DNA of 64,000 nt from Altererythrobacter sp. (GTDB lineage: Bacteria > Pseudomonadota > Alphaproteobacteria > Sphingomonadales > Sphingomonadaceae): NCBI GenBank assembly GCA_017308255.1, contig JAFKFN010000010.1, positions 1 through 64,000 on the forward strand, written 5' to 3'. The translations under genes were made by a program, and so were the position numbers. Below, one piece after another: positions 40,661 through 50,808 of this stretch (positions within the stretch are counted from its first letter, which is position 1; each line of letters opens with the position of its first letter). The notes under the pieces were generated by a model. That model made no database searches and was not told where the DNA came from. It saw only the letters and a program-made list of their open reading frames with translations.

Positions 40661-41542
40661 ATGTTCTCTGGCTCGATTCCGGCCCTGGCGACTCCTTTTC
40701 GCGATGGAGTGTTGGACGAGGCCGCCTTTCGCCGCTTCGTCGATTGGCAGATCGACAGCGGCTCTTCCGGGCTGGTTCCCTGCGGCACCACCGGCGAAGC
40801 GTCCACCATGGACAATGAAGAGCATCACCGGGTCATCGGCCTGTGCGTGGAACAGGCGGCGGGCCGCGTTCCGGTGATCGCCGGCTGCGGCAGCAACGAT
40901 ACCCGCACCGCGCTGTGGCACATGGAAGTGGCGAAGGAACTGGGGGCCGATGCGGCCCTGATGGTCGCGCCTTATTACAACCGGCCGAGCCAGGCGGGGC
41001 TGCTGGCGCATTTCTCGTTCCTCGCCGAAAGCTGCGACTTGCCGATCGTCCTCTACAACGTGCCCGGCCGCACGGTGACCGACCTGCTGCCCGCCACGGT
41101 GGCCGAACTCGTGCGCCGCTATCCCGATCGGATCGTCGGCCTGAAGGATGCGAGCGGCGATTTGCAGCGCGTGACGCAGCACCGGCGGCGGGCCGGGGAA
41201 GGCTTCTGCCAGCTGTCGGGCGACGATCCGCTGGCGCTGGCCGGCTATGCGCTGGGCCAGGTGGGCTGCATTTCGGTGACCGCCAATGTCGCCCCCGCGC
41301 TTTGCGCCGACTTCCACGCTGCGGCCCAGGCCGGCGATTTCGCCCGGGCGCGTGTGCTGCACGATCAGCTGTTTCCGCTGCACAAGGCGCTGTTCGCCGA
41401 TGCCAGCCCGGCGCCGACGAAGTATGCCCTGGCCCGGCTGCATGACTGGTTTGCCTGCGACACGCGGCTGCCGATCGCCCCGTGCAGCGAAGAGGGCCGC
41501 CAGGCGGTGGACGCCGCGCTGGCGGCCCTGGGGCTGGCCTGA
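40661..41542 (+). CDS. dapA: 4-hydroxy-tetrahydrodipicolinate synthase
   Basis: Condenses pyruvate with aspartate semialdehyde at the head of lysine and diaminopimelate synthesis. The 293-aa product has GTTGEA (Thr43, Thr44), the YNVPGRT tyrosine (Tyr132) and the Schiff-base lysine in IVGLKDASGD (Lys162). Length and start (MFSGSIPALATPF) are standard. It ends 3 bp before a convergent small gene, and smpB-DUF2062-cckA follow, an order seen in other alphaproteobacteria. Confidence 0.96.
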   Translation: MFSGSIPALATPFRDGVLDEAAFRRFVDWQIDSGSSGLVPCGTTGEASTMDNEEHHRVIGLCVEQAAGRVPVIAGCGSNDTRTALWHMEVAKELGADAALMVAPYYNRPSQAGLLAHFSFLAESCDLPIVLYNVPGRTVTDLLPATVAELVRRYPDRIVGLKDASGDLQRVTQHRRRAGEGFCQLSGDDPLALAGYALGQVGCISVTANVAPALCADFHAAAQAGDFARARVLHDQLFPLHKALFADASPAPTKYALARLHDWFACDTRLPIAPCSEEGRQAVDAALAALGLA

Positions 41543-41545
41543 GGC

Positions 41546-41842
41546 TCAGCCTCCGCCGGCGCGCTTGCGGCGGGTGACCCAGCCCTTGCGGGCAGCGGCC
41601 GAACGCTGCTCGAACGAGCCGGACTTGTGCGCCCGTCCCCCGCGCGAGGAGGATACGTGAGTATCTTTCTTCCCGCGTCCGGAGCCGGACTTGTTGCCGC
41701 CGCCGCTTTCCTTGTTCACCGTGGCCCAGGCGCGGCTCTCGGCCGTTTTCGCCGGAACGCCGCGATCCTCGTAGCCTTGCTCGATGTGTTCCGCCTTGCG
41801 CTTCTGCTTGTCGGTATAGCTGCTCTTGTCTCCACGTGGCAT
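41546..41842 (-). CDS. Small basic hydrophilic protein (plasmid-stabilisation-like annotation)
   Basis: A 98-aa, highly charged protein starting MPRGDKSSYTDKQKRKAEHIEQG with ESRAWATVNKESGGG and a Ser/Gly/Lys/Arg tail. Homologues are widespread in proteobacterial chromosomes and often labelled plasmid stabilisation or stress proteins, without tested function; the composition suggests nucleic-acid binding or disorder. The ATG at 41842 has a GAGAG ribosome site; the longer frame overlaps smpB. Divergent from smpB. Confidence 0.78.
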   Translation of the reverse strand: MPRGDKSSYTDKQKRKAEHIEQGYEDRGVPAKTAESRAWATVNKESGGGNKSGSGRGKKDTHVSSSRGGRAHKSGSFEQRSAAARKGWVTRRKRAGGG

Positions 41843-41939
41843 GGCCACTCTCCTTTCAGATGACCAAAAGAGCGAGTGACCGCTTGAAAGGGTTCCCGCC
41901 TTTCCCTTCGTCAAGTTCGCGCCTACATGCCCGCGTCTC

Positions 41940-42422
41940 ATGGCCCGCCCGAAACCCTCCACGTTCGACAAGAAGAAGGTCGTCGCCGAGAACCGGCGCG
42001 CGCGGTTCGATTATTTCATCGAGGAGACGTTCGAGGCGGGGATCGCCCTGAGCGGGACCGAAGTGAAGAGCCTGCGCTTCGGTGAAGGGTCGATCGCCGA
42101 AAGCTATGCCCAGGTGCACGATGGGGAGGCATGGCTGATCAACGCCAACATCCCCGAGTTCAGCCATGGCAACCGCTTTAACCACGAACCCAAGCGGCCC
42201 CGCAAGCTGCTGCTGCACCAGCGCGAGATCGAGAAGATGATCGGCGCGGTGGAGCGCAAGGGGATGACGCTGATCCCGCTCAGTGTCTATTTCAACGCGC
42301 GCGGCCGGGCCAAGGTGGAACTGGCGCTGGCACGCGGCAAGCAGACGCATGACAAGCGCGCCAGCATCAAGGAGCGCGACTGGAAACGCGACAAGGCCCG
42401 GCTGATGCGCGAGCGGGGCTGA
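41940..42422 (+). CDS. smpB: SsrA-binding protein SmpB
   Basis: Binds tmRNA and delivers it to stalled ribosomes for trans-translation. The 160-aa product has the canonical beta-barrel segments [29 protein letters not shown] and INANIPEF, and the basic tail [12 protein letters not shown] that inserts into the mRNA channel. The tmRNA gene was not found in the window. Confidence 0.96.
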   Translation: MARPKPSTFDKKKVVAENRRARFDYFIEETFEAGIALSGTEVKSLRFGEGSIAESYAQVHDGEAWLINANIPEFSHGNRFNHEPKRPRKLLLHQREIEKMIGAVERKGMTLIPLSVYFNARGRAKVELALARGKQTHDKRASIKERDWKRDKARLMRERG

Positions 42423-42530
42423 CCCCGCATCCGGGCTGCCGGGTGGGCAAGGACCTGTCGGGAAGCACGGTGTGTCGCTAACCTCCCTTGCAAGGGCTGG
42501 TTCAGCCGAGCAAGGCGAAGACGGGATAAT

Positions 42531-43100
42531 ATGGCACGATCCAAGACCTTCCTGGCGGATTTCCTTCGCCGCAACATGCCGACGCGCGAACAGATGGAGG
42601 AGAACCGCTTCGTCCGCCCGTTCGCGCATCGCGTGTTGCGATCGGAACTGTGGCGGTTCACCCGTCGATCGGTGCCGCGCGGGGTGGCCTTGGGGCTGGC
42701 TGTGGGGATCATCGTCCCCTTTGCCCAGATCCTCTTCGCCGCGCTGCTCAGCGCCACGGTGCGGGCCAATGTGCCGCTGGCGGCGCTGATGACCTTCGTC
42801 ACCAATCCGGCCACCACCCCGGCCATCTGGGTGGCGGCTTATTGGGTGGGCAAGTGGATGCTGCGGATCGACGCGGCGACGATCGTGGCCCCGGTCAACA
42901 CCGCCATCGAGCAGACCGACTTGCAGCACTTCCTCGAATGGCTGACGGGCGCGACGATGGTCACGGCTTTCGGGCTGGTGGTGATCGCGCTGGTTTCCTC
43001 CGTGTTCAGCTATGTAATCTCCGGGTGGGTCTGGCGGGCCATGGTGGCCCGGAAATGGGCGCGCCGGCGCCATCGGCGCCAGCGGAGCCCGGCGGAATGA
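42531..43100 (+). CDS. DUF2062 membrane protein
   Basis: A 189-aa protein with hydrophobic segments around VALGLAVGIIVPFAQILFAALLS and MVTAFGLVVIALVSSVFSYVI and the DUF2062 pattern SVPRGVALGLAVG and TFVTNPATTPAIW. Function unknown. Its stop overlaps the cckA start (ATGA), so the two are translationally coupled; the pairing with a CckA kinase recurs in sphingomonads. Confidence 0.86.
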   Translation: MARSKTFLADFLRRNMPTREQMEENRFVRPFAHRVLRSELWRFTRRSVPRGVALGLAVGIIVPFAQILFAALLSATVRANVPLAALMTFVTNPATTPAIWVAAYWVGKWMLRIDAATIVAPVNTAIEQTDLQHFLEWLTGATMVTAFGLVVIALVSSVFSYVISGWVWRAMVARKWARRRHRRQRSPAE

Positions 43101-45535
43101 GCGCGCTTTTCCGCCAGAGCGGATCGCGCGGGCTGGTGGACACTCTGGCGGTGGCTGCCGCCGTGCTCGCCAGCATCGCGATGATCCGCCTGGCGACAGG
43201 CAGCAGCGCGGTGACGCTTGCCTATGCGGGCGGGCTGGTGGTGCTGGCGCTGACCGCTTTCGCCGCTGCCCGCCGCCGCCCCGCGCCGGTGGATGCCGCC
43301 CATGGCGCGTTCCCCGACTGGTCGGTGACGGTGGCGGCGATCGAGCAGCCGGGCATGGCCATCGCGATCACCGACCGCGCCAACCGGCTGGTCTGCGCCA
43401 GCGCTGCTTTCGAGCTGTGGTTCGGTTCCACCTTCGCGCCGCCGCGCCTGCCGGTTGACGGCGCTTCGGCCGATCAGCTGGCCCGCGCAGCCCGCGCCGC
43501 CTGGCGCGAGGGGGACAGCGGGTCGGTCATGGTCACTGACGGGACTCACAACTGGACCGCTTCCGCCCAGCGCGCCGGCCGGGGCGACGATTACCTGATC
43601 TGGCGCTTCGCCCCCGTGGTGCGGGGCGAATCGCTGGCCGGCATCGGCAAGTACATCACCGGCGCTTTCGGACGCATCTTGAGCATGGCCGGCATCGAGG
43701 TCGCGCTGGTCGGTTCCGATGGCGCGATCCGCGCGGCCAGCGCTGGCTTCGCCCGCCGCGCCGCGGGCGACGAGAGCGCCAGCATGGCGGGGCAGGATTT
43801 CGTGGCCCTGCTGCGGTCTGACGAGCGTGACCGGATCTACTTCGCGCGCGAAGGCCGCAAGGGCACGCCGCAAACGCTGGTCAACGTGCCGCTGGTCGAT
43901 CCCGAGGAAGGCGAAGGGGCGAAAGCGGGCGAGGCCCCTTCGCTAATGCTGCTGCTCGACAGCGGCGTGGGCCTGGGCGGATGGAGCGCTGACGTGCGCG
44001 GACATACCCCGCAGCTCGAAGCCCTGCTCGAACAGCTTCCGCTGGGCCTGGCGATGACCGATCGCGACGGCCACTTCCTGTTCGCCAACCCCGCCTTCCG
44101 CCGCGCCGCCGGGACCGAAGGCAAGATGCCGCCCTATCCCTCCGACCTGGTGGTGCGGCAGGACAAGACCGCACTGTCCGACGCGGTGCGCCGTTACGGC
44201 CAGGGCCCGGCATCGAGCGGCGACATCGCCGTGCGCTTGCGCGCCGAGCCTGACGAGCCGGTCTCGCTGGGCCTGGCCGGCGTGCGCGGGCTGGGCGAGG
44301 CGGCGGTGCTGCTCAGCCTGGCGGACACCACCGAGGAGACCCGCCTCAAGCGCCAGGTGGCCCAGGCCACCAAGATGCAGGCCGTGGGCCAGCTGGCCGG
44401 CGGCGTGGCGCACGATTTCAACAACGTGCTCACCGCCATCATCGGCTATTGCGATCTCATGCTGCTGCGCCACACCCCGGGCGACAGCGATTATGACGAC
44501 ATCCAGCAGATCAAGGCCAATTCCAACCGCGCCGCCTCGCTGACGCGCCAGCTGCTCGCCTTCAGCCGCCAGCAGACTCTGCGGCCTGAGGTGATTCAGC
44601 TGCCCGACGTGATCAGCGAGGTCAGCCAGCTCCTCAAGCGGCTGCTGGGCGCCAAGATCACGCTCAAGACCCACCACGATCGCGATCTCGGCGCGATCCG
44701 GGCCGATCCGCGCCAGCTTGAGCAGGTGATCATCAACCTGGCGGTCAACGCGCGCGATGCGATCCAGGCGCGGGGCGGCGAGCACGCGACCGGCACCCTG
44801 GCGTTCTCCACCCGCCGCGTGGCGGCCAGCGACGTGCGCCGCACCGGCAGCGAGATCATCCCCGCCGGCGATTACACGGTGCTCATCGCCGAGGATACCG
44901 GCGGCGGCATTCCGCCGGAGAACCTGCCGAAGATCTTCGAGCCGTTCTTCACCACCAAGGAACTGGGCAAGGGTACCGGCCTGGGGCTGTCCACGGTCTA
45001 TGGCATCGTCAAGCAATCGGGCGGGTTCATCTTCGCCGACAACGTCATCGGGCCCGACGGCCGGGAAAAGGGCGCCCGCTTCACGATCTACCTTCCGGTC
45101 CACCAGGTGACCGAAGAGGAGCTGCGCAAGGCCACCAGCGAGGAGGAAGCGCGTGATTGGTCGGGCGGCGGGCGCATCCTGCTGGTGGAGGACGAGGACA
45201 TGGTCCGTGCCGTGGCCGAACGCGCTCTGACCCGCCAGGGCTACACCGTCGTCACCGCCGCCGATGGCGACGAAGGGGTGGAGGAAGTGCGCAAGAACCC
45301 CGATTTCGACCTGGTGGTCAGCGATGTCGTCATGCCCAGCATGGACGGTCCGGCGATGGCCCGCGAAATCCGCCAGCTCGCGCCCGGCCTGCCGGTGCTG
45401 TTCATGTCCGGCTATGCCGAAGAGCAGCTGCGCCGCGAAATCGACATCGAGCAGATGCACTTCATCGCCAAGCCCTTCAGCGTGCAGCAGATCGCCGCCA
45501 AAGTGGCCGAGGTGCTCCGCGGCAGCCGGCGCTGA
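43097..45535 (+). CDS. cckA: Cell-cycle hybrid histidine kinase CckA
   Basis: Bifunctional kinase/phosphatase that through ChpT controls CtrA in alphaproteobacteria. The 812-aa product has two N-terminal membrane spans (about 13-32 and 40-58), PAS-like sensor regions (including [17 protein letters not shown]), the phosphoacceptor in [12 protein letters not shown] (His439), ATP-binding boxes [16 protein letters not shown] and [11 protein letters not shown], and a receiver domain (LLVEDEDMV) with the acceptor Asp743 in [16 protein letters not shown] is the CckA H-box. Start chosen at the ATG overlapping the DUF2062 stop. No ChpT or CtrA gene is nearby. Confidence 0.93.
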   Translation: MSALFRQSGSRGLVDTLAVAAAVLASIAMIRLATGSSAVTLAYAGGLVVLALTAFAAARRRPAPVDAAHGAFPDWSVTVAAIEQPGMAIAITDRANRLVCASAAFELWFGSTFAPPRLPVDGASADQLARAARAAWREGDSGSVMVTDGTHNWTASAQRAGRGDDYLIWRFAPVVRGESLAGIGKYITGAFGRILSMAGIEVALVGSDGAIRAASAGFARRAAGDESASMAGQDFVALLRSDERDRIYFAREGRKGTPQTLVNVPLVDPEEGEGAKAGEAPSLMLLLDSGVGLGGWSADVRGHTPQLEALLEQLPLGLAMTDRDGHFLFANPAFRRAAGTEGKMPPYPSDLVVRQDKTALSDAVRRYGQGPASSGDIAVRLRAEPDEPVSLGLAGVRGLGEAAVLLSLADTTEETRLKRQVAQATKMQAVGQLAGGVAHDFNNVLTAIIGYCDLMLLRHTPGDSDYDDIQQIKANSNRAASLTRQLLAFSRQQTLRPEVIQLPDVISEVSQLLKRLLGAKITLKTHHDRDLGAIRADPRQLEQVIINLAVNARDAIQARGGEHATGTLAFSTRRVAASDVRRTGSEIIPAGDYTVLIAEDTGGGIPPENLPKIFEPFFTTKELGKGTGLGLSTVYGIVKQSGGFIFADNVIGPDGREKGARFTIYLPVHQVTEEELRKATSEEEARDWSGGGRILLVEDEDMVRAVAERALTRQGYTVVTAADGDEGVEEVRKNPDFDLVVSDVVMPSMDGPAMAREIRQLAPGLPVLFMSGYAEEQLRREIDIEQMHFIAKPFSVQQIAAKVAEVLRGSRR

Positions 45536-45612
45536 CCTTTTCGCTGCCCGTTGACCGCGGGCGAACCTCCAATACGATGCTTGCATCGCTAGTGGCCATG
45601 GGAGATCCGACG

Positions 45613-47112
45613 ATGCCACGTATCGCCGCTTTCGCCGCATTATCCGCCTTGGCGCTCGCCACCGGCGCGCCGGGCCTGGCGCAGGCCGATCCCGAAGCCA
45701 GCGCGCAGGGCGATGTCTCGGTGACGATCTACAACAACGGCCTCGGCCTGGTTCAGGACGTGCGCCAGCTGCCGATCCCGTCAGGGCGCAGCACGATCGC
45801 GTTCCCCGATGTCTCGGCGCAGATTCGGCCCGAAACGCTGAGCTTCGCCGCCGCCGATACCGGCATCGTCGAGCAGAACTTCGATTTCGACCTGCTGACC
45901 CCGGCCAAGCTGATCGAGAAGGCCATCGGCCAGACGGTCACCCTGATCCGCACCAATCCCGCCACCGGCCTGGAAACGCGCGAGCGCGCTACCGTGCTCA
46001 GCACCGCCGGCGGTACGGTGGTCCAGATCGGAGAGAGGATAGAGGTGCTGCGCGACGATGGCTTGCCGGTGCGGGTGATCTTCGACCGCGTGCCGCCCAA
46101 CCTGCGGGCGCGGCCGACGCTTTCCGTCACCGTGGAAAGCGGCCGCGCGGGCACGCGCCCCGCCGCGTTGCGCTATCTGACGCCGGGCCTTGGCTGGTCG
46201 GCGGATTACGTCGCGCTTTATGACGAGGCGCGCAATACCATCGACATGCAGGGCTGGGTCACCCTGACCAACAGCACCGGCACGACCTTCCACGAGGCAA
46301 ACACGCTGCTGGTGGCGGGAAACCCCAATGGCACCGGCGGATCGCGCGTGGCGCGGCCCCCGATCCGGCCTGTCCCGCAGATGGTACCCGGCACCGAAAC
46401 GGCCGACCGCGAGCGACTGGGCGATTTCTACCTCTATCCCATCGGCGAACGGACCACGATCGCCAACAACCAGACCAAGCAGGTCAGCTTCCTCGATGTG
46501 CAGGGGGTGGCGGCGCGCAAGGTCTATGGCCGCACGGTGGGCTGGCTCAGTTCCGACAGCCAGCCCGTCAACGTTGCCAGCCAGATCGCCTTCTCCTCTT
46601 CGCGCCAGGGCGGGTTGGGTGACGCCCTGCCGGCGGGTACGGTGCGCTTCTATCAGCGCGACAGCGCGGGCAACCCGCAGTTCATCGGTGAAAACGGCAT
46701 CGGCCACACCCCGATGGGCAGCGAGCTGACCCTGAGCACGGGCGATGCATTCGACGTGTTCGTGCAGGCGGAAGTGGAAAAGCGCGATCGCATCACCGCC
46801 GCCGAATACGAACGCAGCGCGCGCTATCGCGTGCGCGTCAACGGTGAAGAGACTCGCACGATCGAGATCGACCGCGCGGTCGATTACTGGCGCACCACGA
46901 TGCGTTATACCCTGACCAACGCCAAGCCCACACCAGTGGAGGTGGCACTGGTCCAGGGTGGGCTCGATCGGGGTTGGTCGAGCCGTGATTTCCGCGTGGT
47001 GAGCGAGGACGTGCCTGGCGAGCAGATCAATGCCGACCGGCGCAAGTATGTGATCTCCGTGCCGGCGAACGGAAAGCGCGAGGTGCGGGTTACTTACGAG
47101 ACGCGGTACTGA
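45613..47112 (+). CDS. Exported DUF4139 protein, paralogue 1
   Basis: A 499-aa protein with signal peptide (MPRIAAFAALSALALATGAPGLAQA) and a beta-rich body of the DUF4139 type: VSVTIYNNGLGLVQDVRQLPIPSG, AALRYLTPGLGWSADYVALYD, GWVTLTNSTGTTF and a C-terminal RYTLTNAKPTPVEVALVQGG. The family has no assigned biochemical role; the repeated Ig-like strands suggest an envelope protein. GGGAGA lies before the chosen ATG. It is followed after 10 bp by a diverged paralogue. Confidence 0.82.
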   Translation: MPRIAAFAALSALALATGAPGLAQADPEASAQGDVSVTIYNNGLGLVQDVRQLPIPSGRSTIAFPDVSAQIRPETLSFAAADTGIVEQNFDFDLLTPAKLIEKAIGQTVTLIRTNPATGLETRERATVLSTAGGTVVQIGERIEVLRDDGLPVRVIFDRVPPNLRARPTLSVTVESGRAGTRPAALRYLTPGLGWSADYVALYDEARNTIDMQGWVTLTNSTGTTFHEANTLLVAGNPNGTGGSRVARPPIRPVPQMVPGTETADRERLGDFYLYPIGERTTIANNQTKQVSFLDVQGVAARKVYGRTVGWLSSDSQPVNVASQIAFSSSRQGGLGDALPAGTVRFYQRDSAGNPQFIGENGIGHTPMGSELTLSTGDAFDVFVQAEVEKRDRITAAEYERSARYRVRVNGEETRTIEIDRAVDYWRTTMRYTLTNAKPTPVEVALVQGGLDRGWSSRDFRVVSEDVPGEQINADRRKYVISVPANGKREVRVTYETRY

Positions 47113-47122
47113 GGTGAGCGCG

Positions 47123-48745
47123 ATGCGCCGTTGTCGCAGGAAGGGGATCAAGGGCGGCGGAATCCTGATTCTGGCCGTCGGCGCTTTTCTCGCTCTCCAC
47201 GCTGTTCCTGCCTTTGCCCGTGAAGCCGTGGAAGCCTCGGCGTTCTCGGCGCTTGCCGTCACGCTTTACCGCGATCCCAGTCGCGGGCCGGATGAGGAGA
47301 TGGACCGCGACTGGCCGCGCGGCTTCGCGATGATCACCGAAACGCGGCAAGTCACGCTGCCGGCGGGCGAATCCACGGTGCGCTTCAGCGGGGTCGCGGA
47401 AGGCATGGTCGCGGTCAGCGCGATCGTGACGGGGTTGCCCGGCGGCACTATCGAAAAGAACCGCAACGCCGATCTCTTGAGCCCGGCTGCGCTGGTCGAC
47501 GGCACGCTGGGCAACCGGGTGACGATCACGCGCACCAATCCGGCGACGGGTGAAGCCGCTTCTGAATCCGCGGTGGTCCGTACGCGCTCCGATGGCGGGT
47601 TGGTCCTGCAAACGGCCGAAGGCTTCGAAGCGGTGCGCTGCTCCGGCCTGCCGGAAAAGCTCACGTTCGACCGCGTCCCCGCCGGGCTTTCGGCGCAGCC
47701 GGTGTTCTCGGTCGATACCCGTTCGGCAGAGGGCGGCACGTATACGGTGGAGCTGACTTACCTCGCCTGGGGCTTCGACTGGCAGGCGCACTATGTGGCC
47801 CATCTGGAAGAGCCGGGGCGTAGCGACCGGATCGCCTTGCGTCTGATGAGCTGGCTCACTTTGCTCAACGACAACGGCCAGAGCTTCCCTGACGCTGAAC
47901 TGCTGGTGGTAGCCGGCCGGCTCAACGTGGTGAGCGATTTCGATGCCCTGTCCGATCCGCCCGAAGCGCGGCCCTTGCGGCTGACCTGCTATCCGCTGGG
48001 CAGTACGGCGGCGGGCACGCCGGAGAATTATCCGCCGCCACCACCCCCGCCGCCACCAGCGCCTGCGCCGATGATGAGCGATAGCATCGTGGTGACGGCG
48101 CAGAGGGCGGCTGGTTTTGCCGCAAGTTCTCCCCTCGCGGTTATCGCGGTTGAAGAGGCGGTCGGCGATCTCAAACTCTACCGCGTGCCCGAACGGGTGA
48201 CCGTTTCGGCCAAGGGGCTGAAGCAAGTGGCGTTCCTCGATCGGGACGGCGTGGAGGGACGCCTGCTCTACACGACACGGTGCACTCCGAGCGAGGATAC
48301 CGAAGAAGCCGTACCCACCGCCATGCTGCTCGCCACGGTCAACGACCGTAAGCACGGCCTGGGCATGGCGCTGCCCATGGGCGGGATCACGCTGTTCGAG
48401 CCCGGCGCGGCGGGCGACCTGCTGATCGGTGAGAACCGACTGCGTGACTATGCCGAAGGGCAGGATGTGGAGATCGCACTGGGCGAGAGCAGCCAGGTCT
48501 TCGGCCAGTGCACCGCGCCGGAGGCCCGGGAACGGGAGCGCTGGTCGCCGCGTGTCGTGCTGACCAATGCCAATCGCATGCCTGCCAAGGTGCGCGTGGT
48601 GCTGGGCCGCTCGGCAGACTGGCGCTTCACGGGCCTGCGCGGCACCTCGGTGAAAGACGGTGAAGTCATCGTGGAAACGACAGTGCCGGGGAATGGCCGC
48701 CGCGAGCTGGCCTGGATCGCGCGCCCGGCCGGTGCCGCCGATTAA
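47123..48745 (+). CDS. Exported DUF4139-like protein, paralogue 2, with TonB-box-like insert
   Basis: A 540-aa relative of the preceding gene: RQVTLPAGESTVRFSGVAEGM, VELTYLAWGFDWQAHYVAHLE, MSWLTLLNDNGQSF and VVLTNANRMPAKVRVVLG correspond to segments of paralogue 1, but identity is low. At about residues 303-330 it has a poly-proline run followed by DSIVVTAQR, the N-terminal signature of TonB-dependent receptors, which paralogue 1 lacks. A basic N-terminus and one hydrophobic segment (GGGILILAVGAFLALHAV) form the signal. Start at the ATG 47123 with GAGGTGA upstream; a GTG at 47114 is possible. Confidence 0.75.
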   Translation: MRRCRRKGIKGGGILILAVGAFLALHAVPAFAREAVEASAFSALAVTLYRDPSRGPDEEMDRDWPRGFAMITETRQVTLPAGESTVRFSGVAEGMVAVSAIVTGLPGGTIEKNRNADLLSPAALVDGTLGNRVTITRTNPATGEAASESAVVRTRSDGGLVLQTAEGFEAVRCSGLPEKLTFDRVPAGLSAQPVFSVDTRSAEGGTYTVELTYLAWGFDWQAHYVAHLEEPGRSDRIALRLMSWLTLLNDNGQSFPDAELLVVAGRLNVVSDFDALSDPPEARPLRLTCYPLGSTAAGTPENYPPPPPPPPPAPAPMMSDSIVVTAQRAAGFAASSPLAVIAVEEAVGDLKLYRVPERVTVSAKGLKQVAFLDRDGVEGRLLYTTRCTPSEDTEEAVPTAMLLATVNDRKHGLGMALPMGGITLFEPGAAGDLLIGENRLRDYAEGQDVEIALGESSQVFGQCTAPEARERERWSPRVVLTNANRMPAKVRVVLGRSADWRFTGLRGTSVKDGEVIVETTVPGNGRRELAWIARPAGAAD

Positions 48746-48765
48746 GGCGCTGGCGAAAAAGTTGT

Positions 48766-48780
48766 GTTCCCTACTTGTTC
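48766..48780 (+). promoter_or_regulatory. LexA (SOS) box of recA
   Basis: GTTC-CCTACTT-GTTC matches exactly the alphaproteobacterial LexA operator GTTC-N7-GTTC and lies 78 bp before the recA start. It predicts DNA-damage induction of recA. An adjoining palindrome TTGTTC-caata-GAACAA overlaps its right half. Confidence 0.88.
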
Positions 48781-48857
48781 CAATAGAACAAATGGGATAC
48801 GAACGCCTCCGTTGACGAGTTGTACGGCAACCCTAGGCAACTGACGGAGGCCATGTC

Positions 48858-49922
48858 ATGGCGGCGGAACTGAAGCTGGTGGAAAAGGAATTGGGCGTGG
48901 ACCGTCAGAAGGCGCTCGAAGCGGCGCTCGCACAGATCGATCGCGCATTCGGCAAAGGCTCGGCCATGAAGCTGGGCTCGAAGGAGGCGATGCAGGTCGA
49001 AGCGATCTCGACCGGCTCGCTCGGGCTCGACATCGCGCTCGGCGTCGGCGGCCTGCCGCGCGGCCGGGTGATCGAGGTCTATGGGCCGGAAAGCTCGGGC
49101 AAGACCACGCTGGCGCTGCATGTCATCGCCGAAGCGCAGAAGACCGGTGGCACCGCCGCCTTCGTCGATGCCGAACACGCGCTCGACCCGGTCTATGCCA
49201 AGAAGCTGGGGGTCGATATCGACGAGCTGATCGTCTCGCAGCCCGACACGGGTGAGCAGGCGCTGGAGATCGTCGACACGCTGGTGCGTTCGAACGCGAT
49301 CGACGTGCTGGTGGTGGATTCGGTCGCCGCGCTCGTTCCCCGGGCGGAAATCGAAGGCGAGATGGGCGATTCGCATGTCGGCCTGCAGGCCCGGCTGATG
49401 AGCCAGTCGCTGCGCAAGCTGACCGGATCGATCAGCCGCTCGCGCTGCATGGTGATCTTCATCAACCAGCTGCGGATGAAGATCGGGGTCATGTACGGCA
49501 ACCCGGAAACCACGACCGGCGGCAATGCCCTGAAGTTCTATGCTTCCGTCCGCCTCGACATCCGCCGTACCGGACAGATCAAGGATCGGGATGAGATCGT
49601 CGGCAATGCCACGCGGGTGAAGGTGGTGAAGAACAAAGTCGCTCCGCCGTTCAAGCAGGTCGAATTCGACATCATGTATGGCGAGGGGATTTCCAAGATC
49701 GGCGAGATACTGGATCTTGGCGTCAAGGCCGGGCTGGTCGAGAAATCGGGCTCGTGGTTCTCCTACGACAGCATCCGCATCGGTCAGGGGCGTGAGAACG
49801 CCAAGCAGTATCTCAAGGAAAATCCTGAAGTTTGCGACCGCCTGGAAGCCGCGATCCGCGGCCGGACCGAGGCGGTGGCGGAGGAGATGATGGCGGGGCC
49901 GGACGCGGACGACGCCATCTGA
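48858..49922 (+). CDS. recA: DNA recombination and repair protein RecA
   Basis: ATP-dependent strand-exchange protein and LexA co-protease, 354 aa. Walker [10 protein letters not shown] (about 76-84), [26 protein letters not shown], the L2 loop region with [28 protein letters not shown]-type sequence and a short acidic C-terminus (ADDAI) are all present. Preceded by an SOS box and followed by hairpin structures. No recX or lexA gene is adjacent. Confidence 0.98.
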   Translation: MAAELKLVEKELGVDRQKALEAALAQIDRAFGKGSAMKLGSKEAMQVEAISTGSLGLDIALGVGGLPRGRVIEVYGPESSGKTTLALHVIAEAQKTGGTAAFVDAEHALDPVYAKKLGVDIDELIVSQPDTGEQALEIVDTLVRSNAIDVLVVDSVAALVPRAEIEGEMGDSHVGLQARLMSQSLRKLTGSISRSRCMVIFINQLRMKIGVMYGNPETTTGGNALKFYASVRLDIRRTGQIKDRDEIVGNATRVKVVKNKVAPPFKQVEFDIMYGEGISKIGEILDLGVKAGLVEKSGSWFSYDSIRIGQGRENAKQYLKENPEVCDRLEAAIRGRTEAVAEEMMAGPDADDAI

Positions 49923-49942
49923 TCCTCAAGCGGCGCGCCTGC

Positions 49943-50014
49943 GGCCCTCACAGGGCCAGGCGCGGATGCGGAACCGGAGCCGGCGCGGTGTGCCCCACGG
50001 GGCCCGCGCCGGCT
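49943..50014 (+). terminator. Terminator hairpins after recA
   Basis: Two stems follow the recA stop: GGCCCT-cac-AGGGCC (49943-49957), then a long one pairing AGCCGGCGCGG (49978-49988) with CCGCGCCGGCT (50004-50014), extended inward by GCCCC/GGGGC. TTCTTC follows. They lie between recA and a convergent gene. Confidence 0.7.
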
Positions 50015-50053
50015 TCTTCGCCTCCATAGTCTGGTATTGCCGGGCACCGGCGA

Positions 50054-50710
50054 TCAGCGGATCGGGCAGGCCGGATCGAGCCGGAAATCGAGATAATTGT
50101 CCACCGAGCCCATCAGGTCTTCGATCTCGTTTTCGAAGAAGTGGTTGGCGCGGGGGATTTCCTCGTGATGGATGGTGATGTGCTTCTGCGTGCGCAGCTT
50201 CTCCACCAGCTTCACCACCGAACTCGGCTGCACCACGGTATCCGCGGCCCCCTGGATGAAGATGCCGCTTGCCGGGCAGGGGGCTAGGAACGAGAAATCA
50301 TACATATTGGCCGGCGGGGCGATCGAGATGAATCCGCGAATCTCCGGCCGGCGCATCAGCAGCTGCATGCCGATCAGCGCGCCGAAGCTCACCCCGGCAA
50401 CCCAGGTCACCTGCGCTTCGGGATGGATCGCCTGCACCCAGTCGAGCGCGGCGGCGGCATCGCTCAGCTCCCCAATGCCATTATCGAAGCTGCCCTGGCT
50501 GCGGCCAACGCCGCGGAAGTTGAACCGCAGCGTGGCGAAGCCGCGATCGACGAATGTCTTGTACAGCCGCTGCACGATGCGATCGTTCATCGTGCCGCCG
50601 CCTTGCGAATGCGGATGCAGGATCATCGCAACCGGCGCGCGCGGGCGCGGGGCGGGGGAGAAACGGCCTTCAAGGCGGCCTTCGGGGCCGGGAAAGATCA
50701 CTGAGGGCAT
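50054..50710 (-). CDS. Alpha/beta hydrolase
   Basis: A 218-aa hydrolase. LHPHSQGGGTMNDRIVQ, FRGVGRSQGSFDNG and the nucleophile elbow VAGVSFGALIG (Ser as nucleophile) belong to the small alpha/beta hydrolase family common in proteobacteria, with the late His in RANHFFEN and an Asp in GAADTVV. Probably an esterase of the cytoplasm; substrate unknown. It is divergent from the cysteine desulfurase pair. Confidence 0.88.
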   Translation of the reverse strand: MPSVIFPGPEGRLEGRFSPAPRPRAPVAMILHPHSQGGGTMNDRIVQRLYKTFVDRGFATLRFNFRGVGRSQGSFDNGIGELSDAAAALDWVQAIHPEAQVTWVAGVSFGALIGMQLLMRRPEIRGFISIAPPANMYDFSFLAPCPASGIFIQGAADTVVQPSSVVKLVEKLRTQKHITIHHEEIPRANHFFENEIEDLMGSVDNYLDFRLDPACPIR

Positions 50711-50808
50711 AGGTTCGCTCTAAAAAAGGATGGCACGGGGCGCGCGGGTGGCGCCTCGAAAGTGCCGGGCTATATAGGGTTCATGCATTTTTTCGCAATT
50801 CCCGCGCG

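Noticed and set aside
41543-41939. Possible tmRNA gene near smpB
   Set aside because: The stretch is taken up by a 98-aa coding gene and a short spacer; no tRNA-like acceptor or tag-reading frame was seen.
48776-48794. Palindrome TTGTTC-caata-GAACAA as the recA LexA site
   Set aside because: Spacing does not fit alphaproteobacterial LexA; the overlapping GTTC-N7-GTTC does, so that was called instead.
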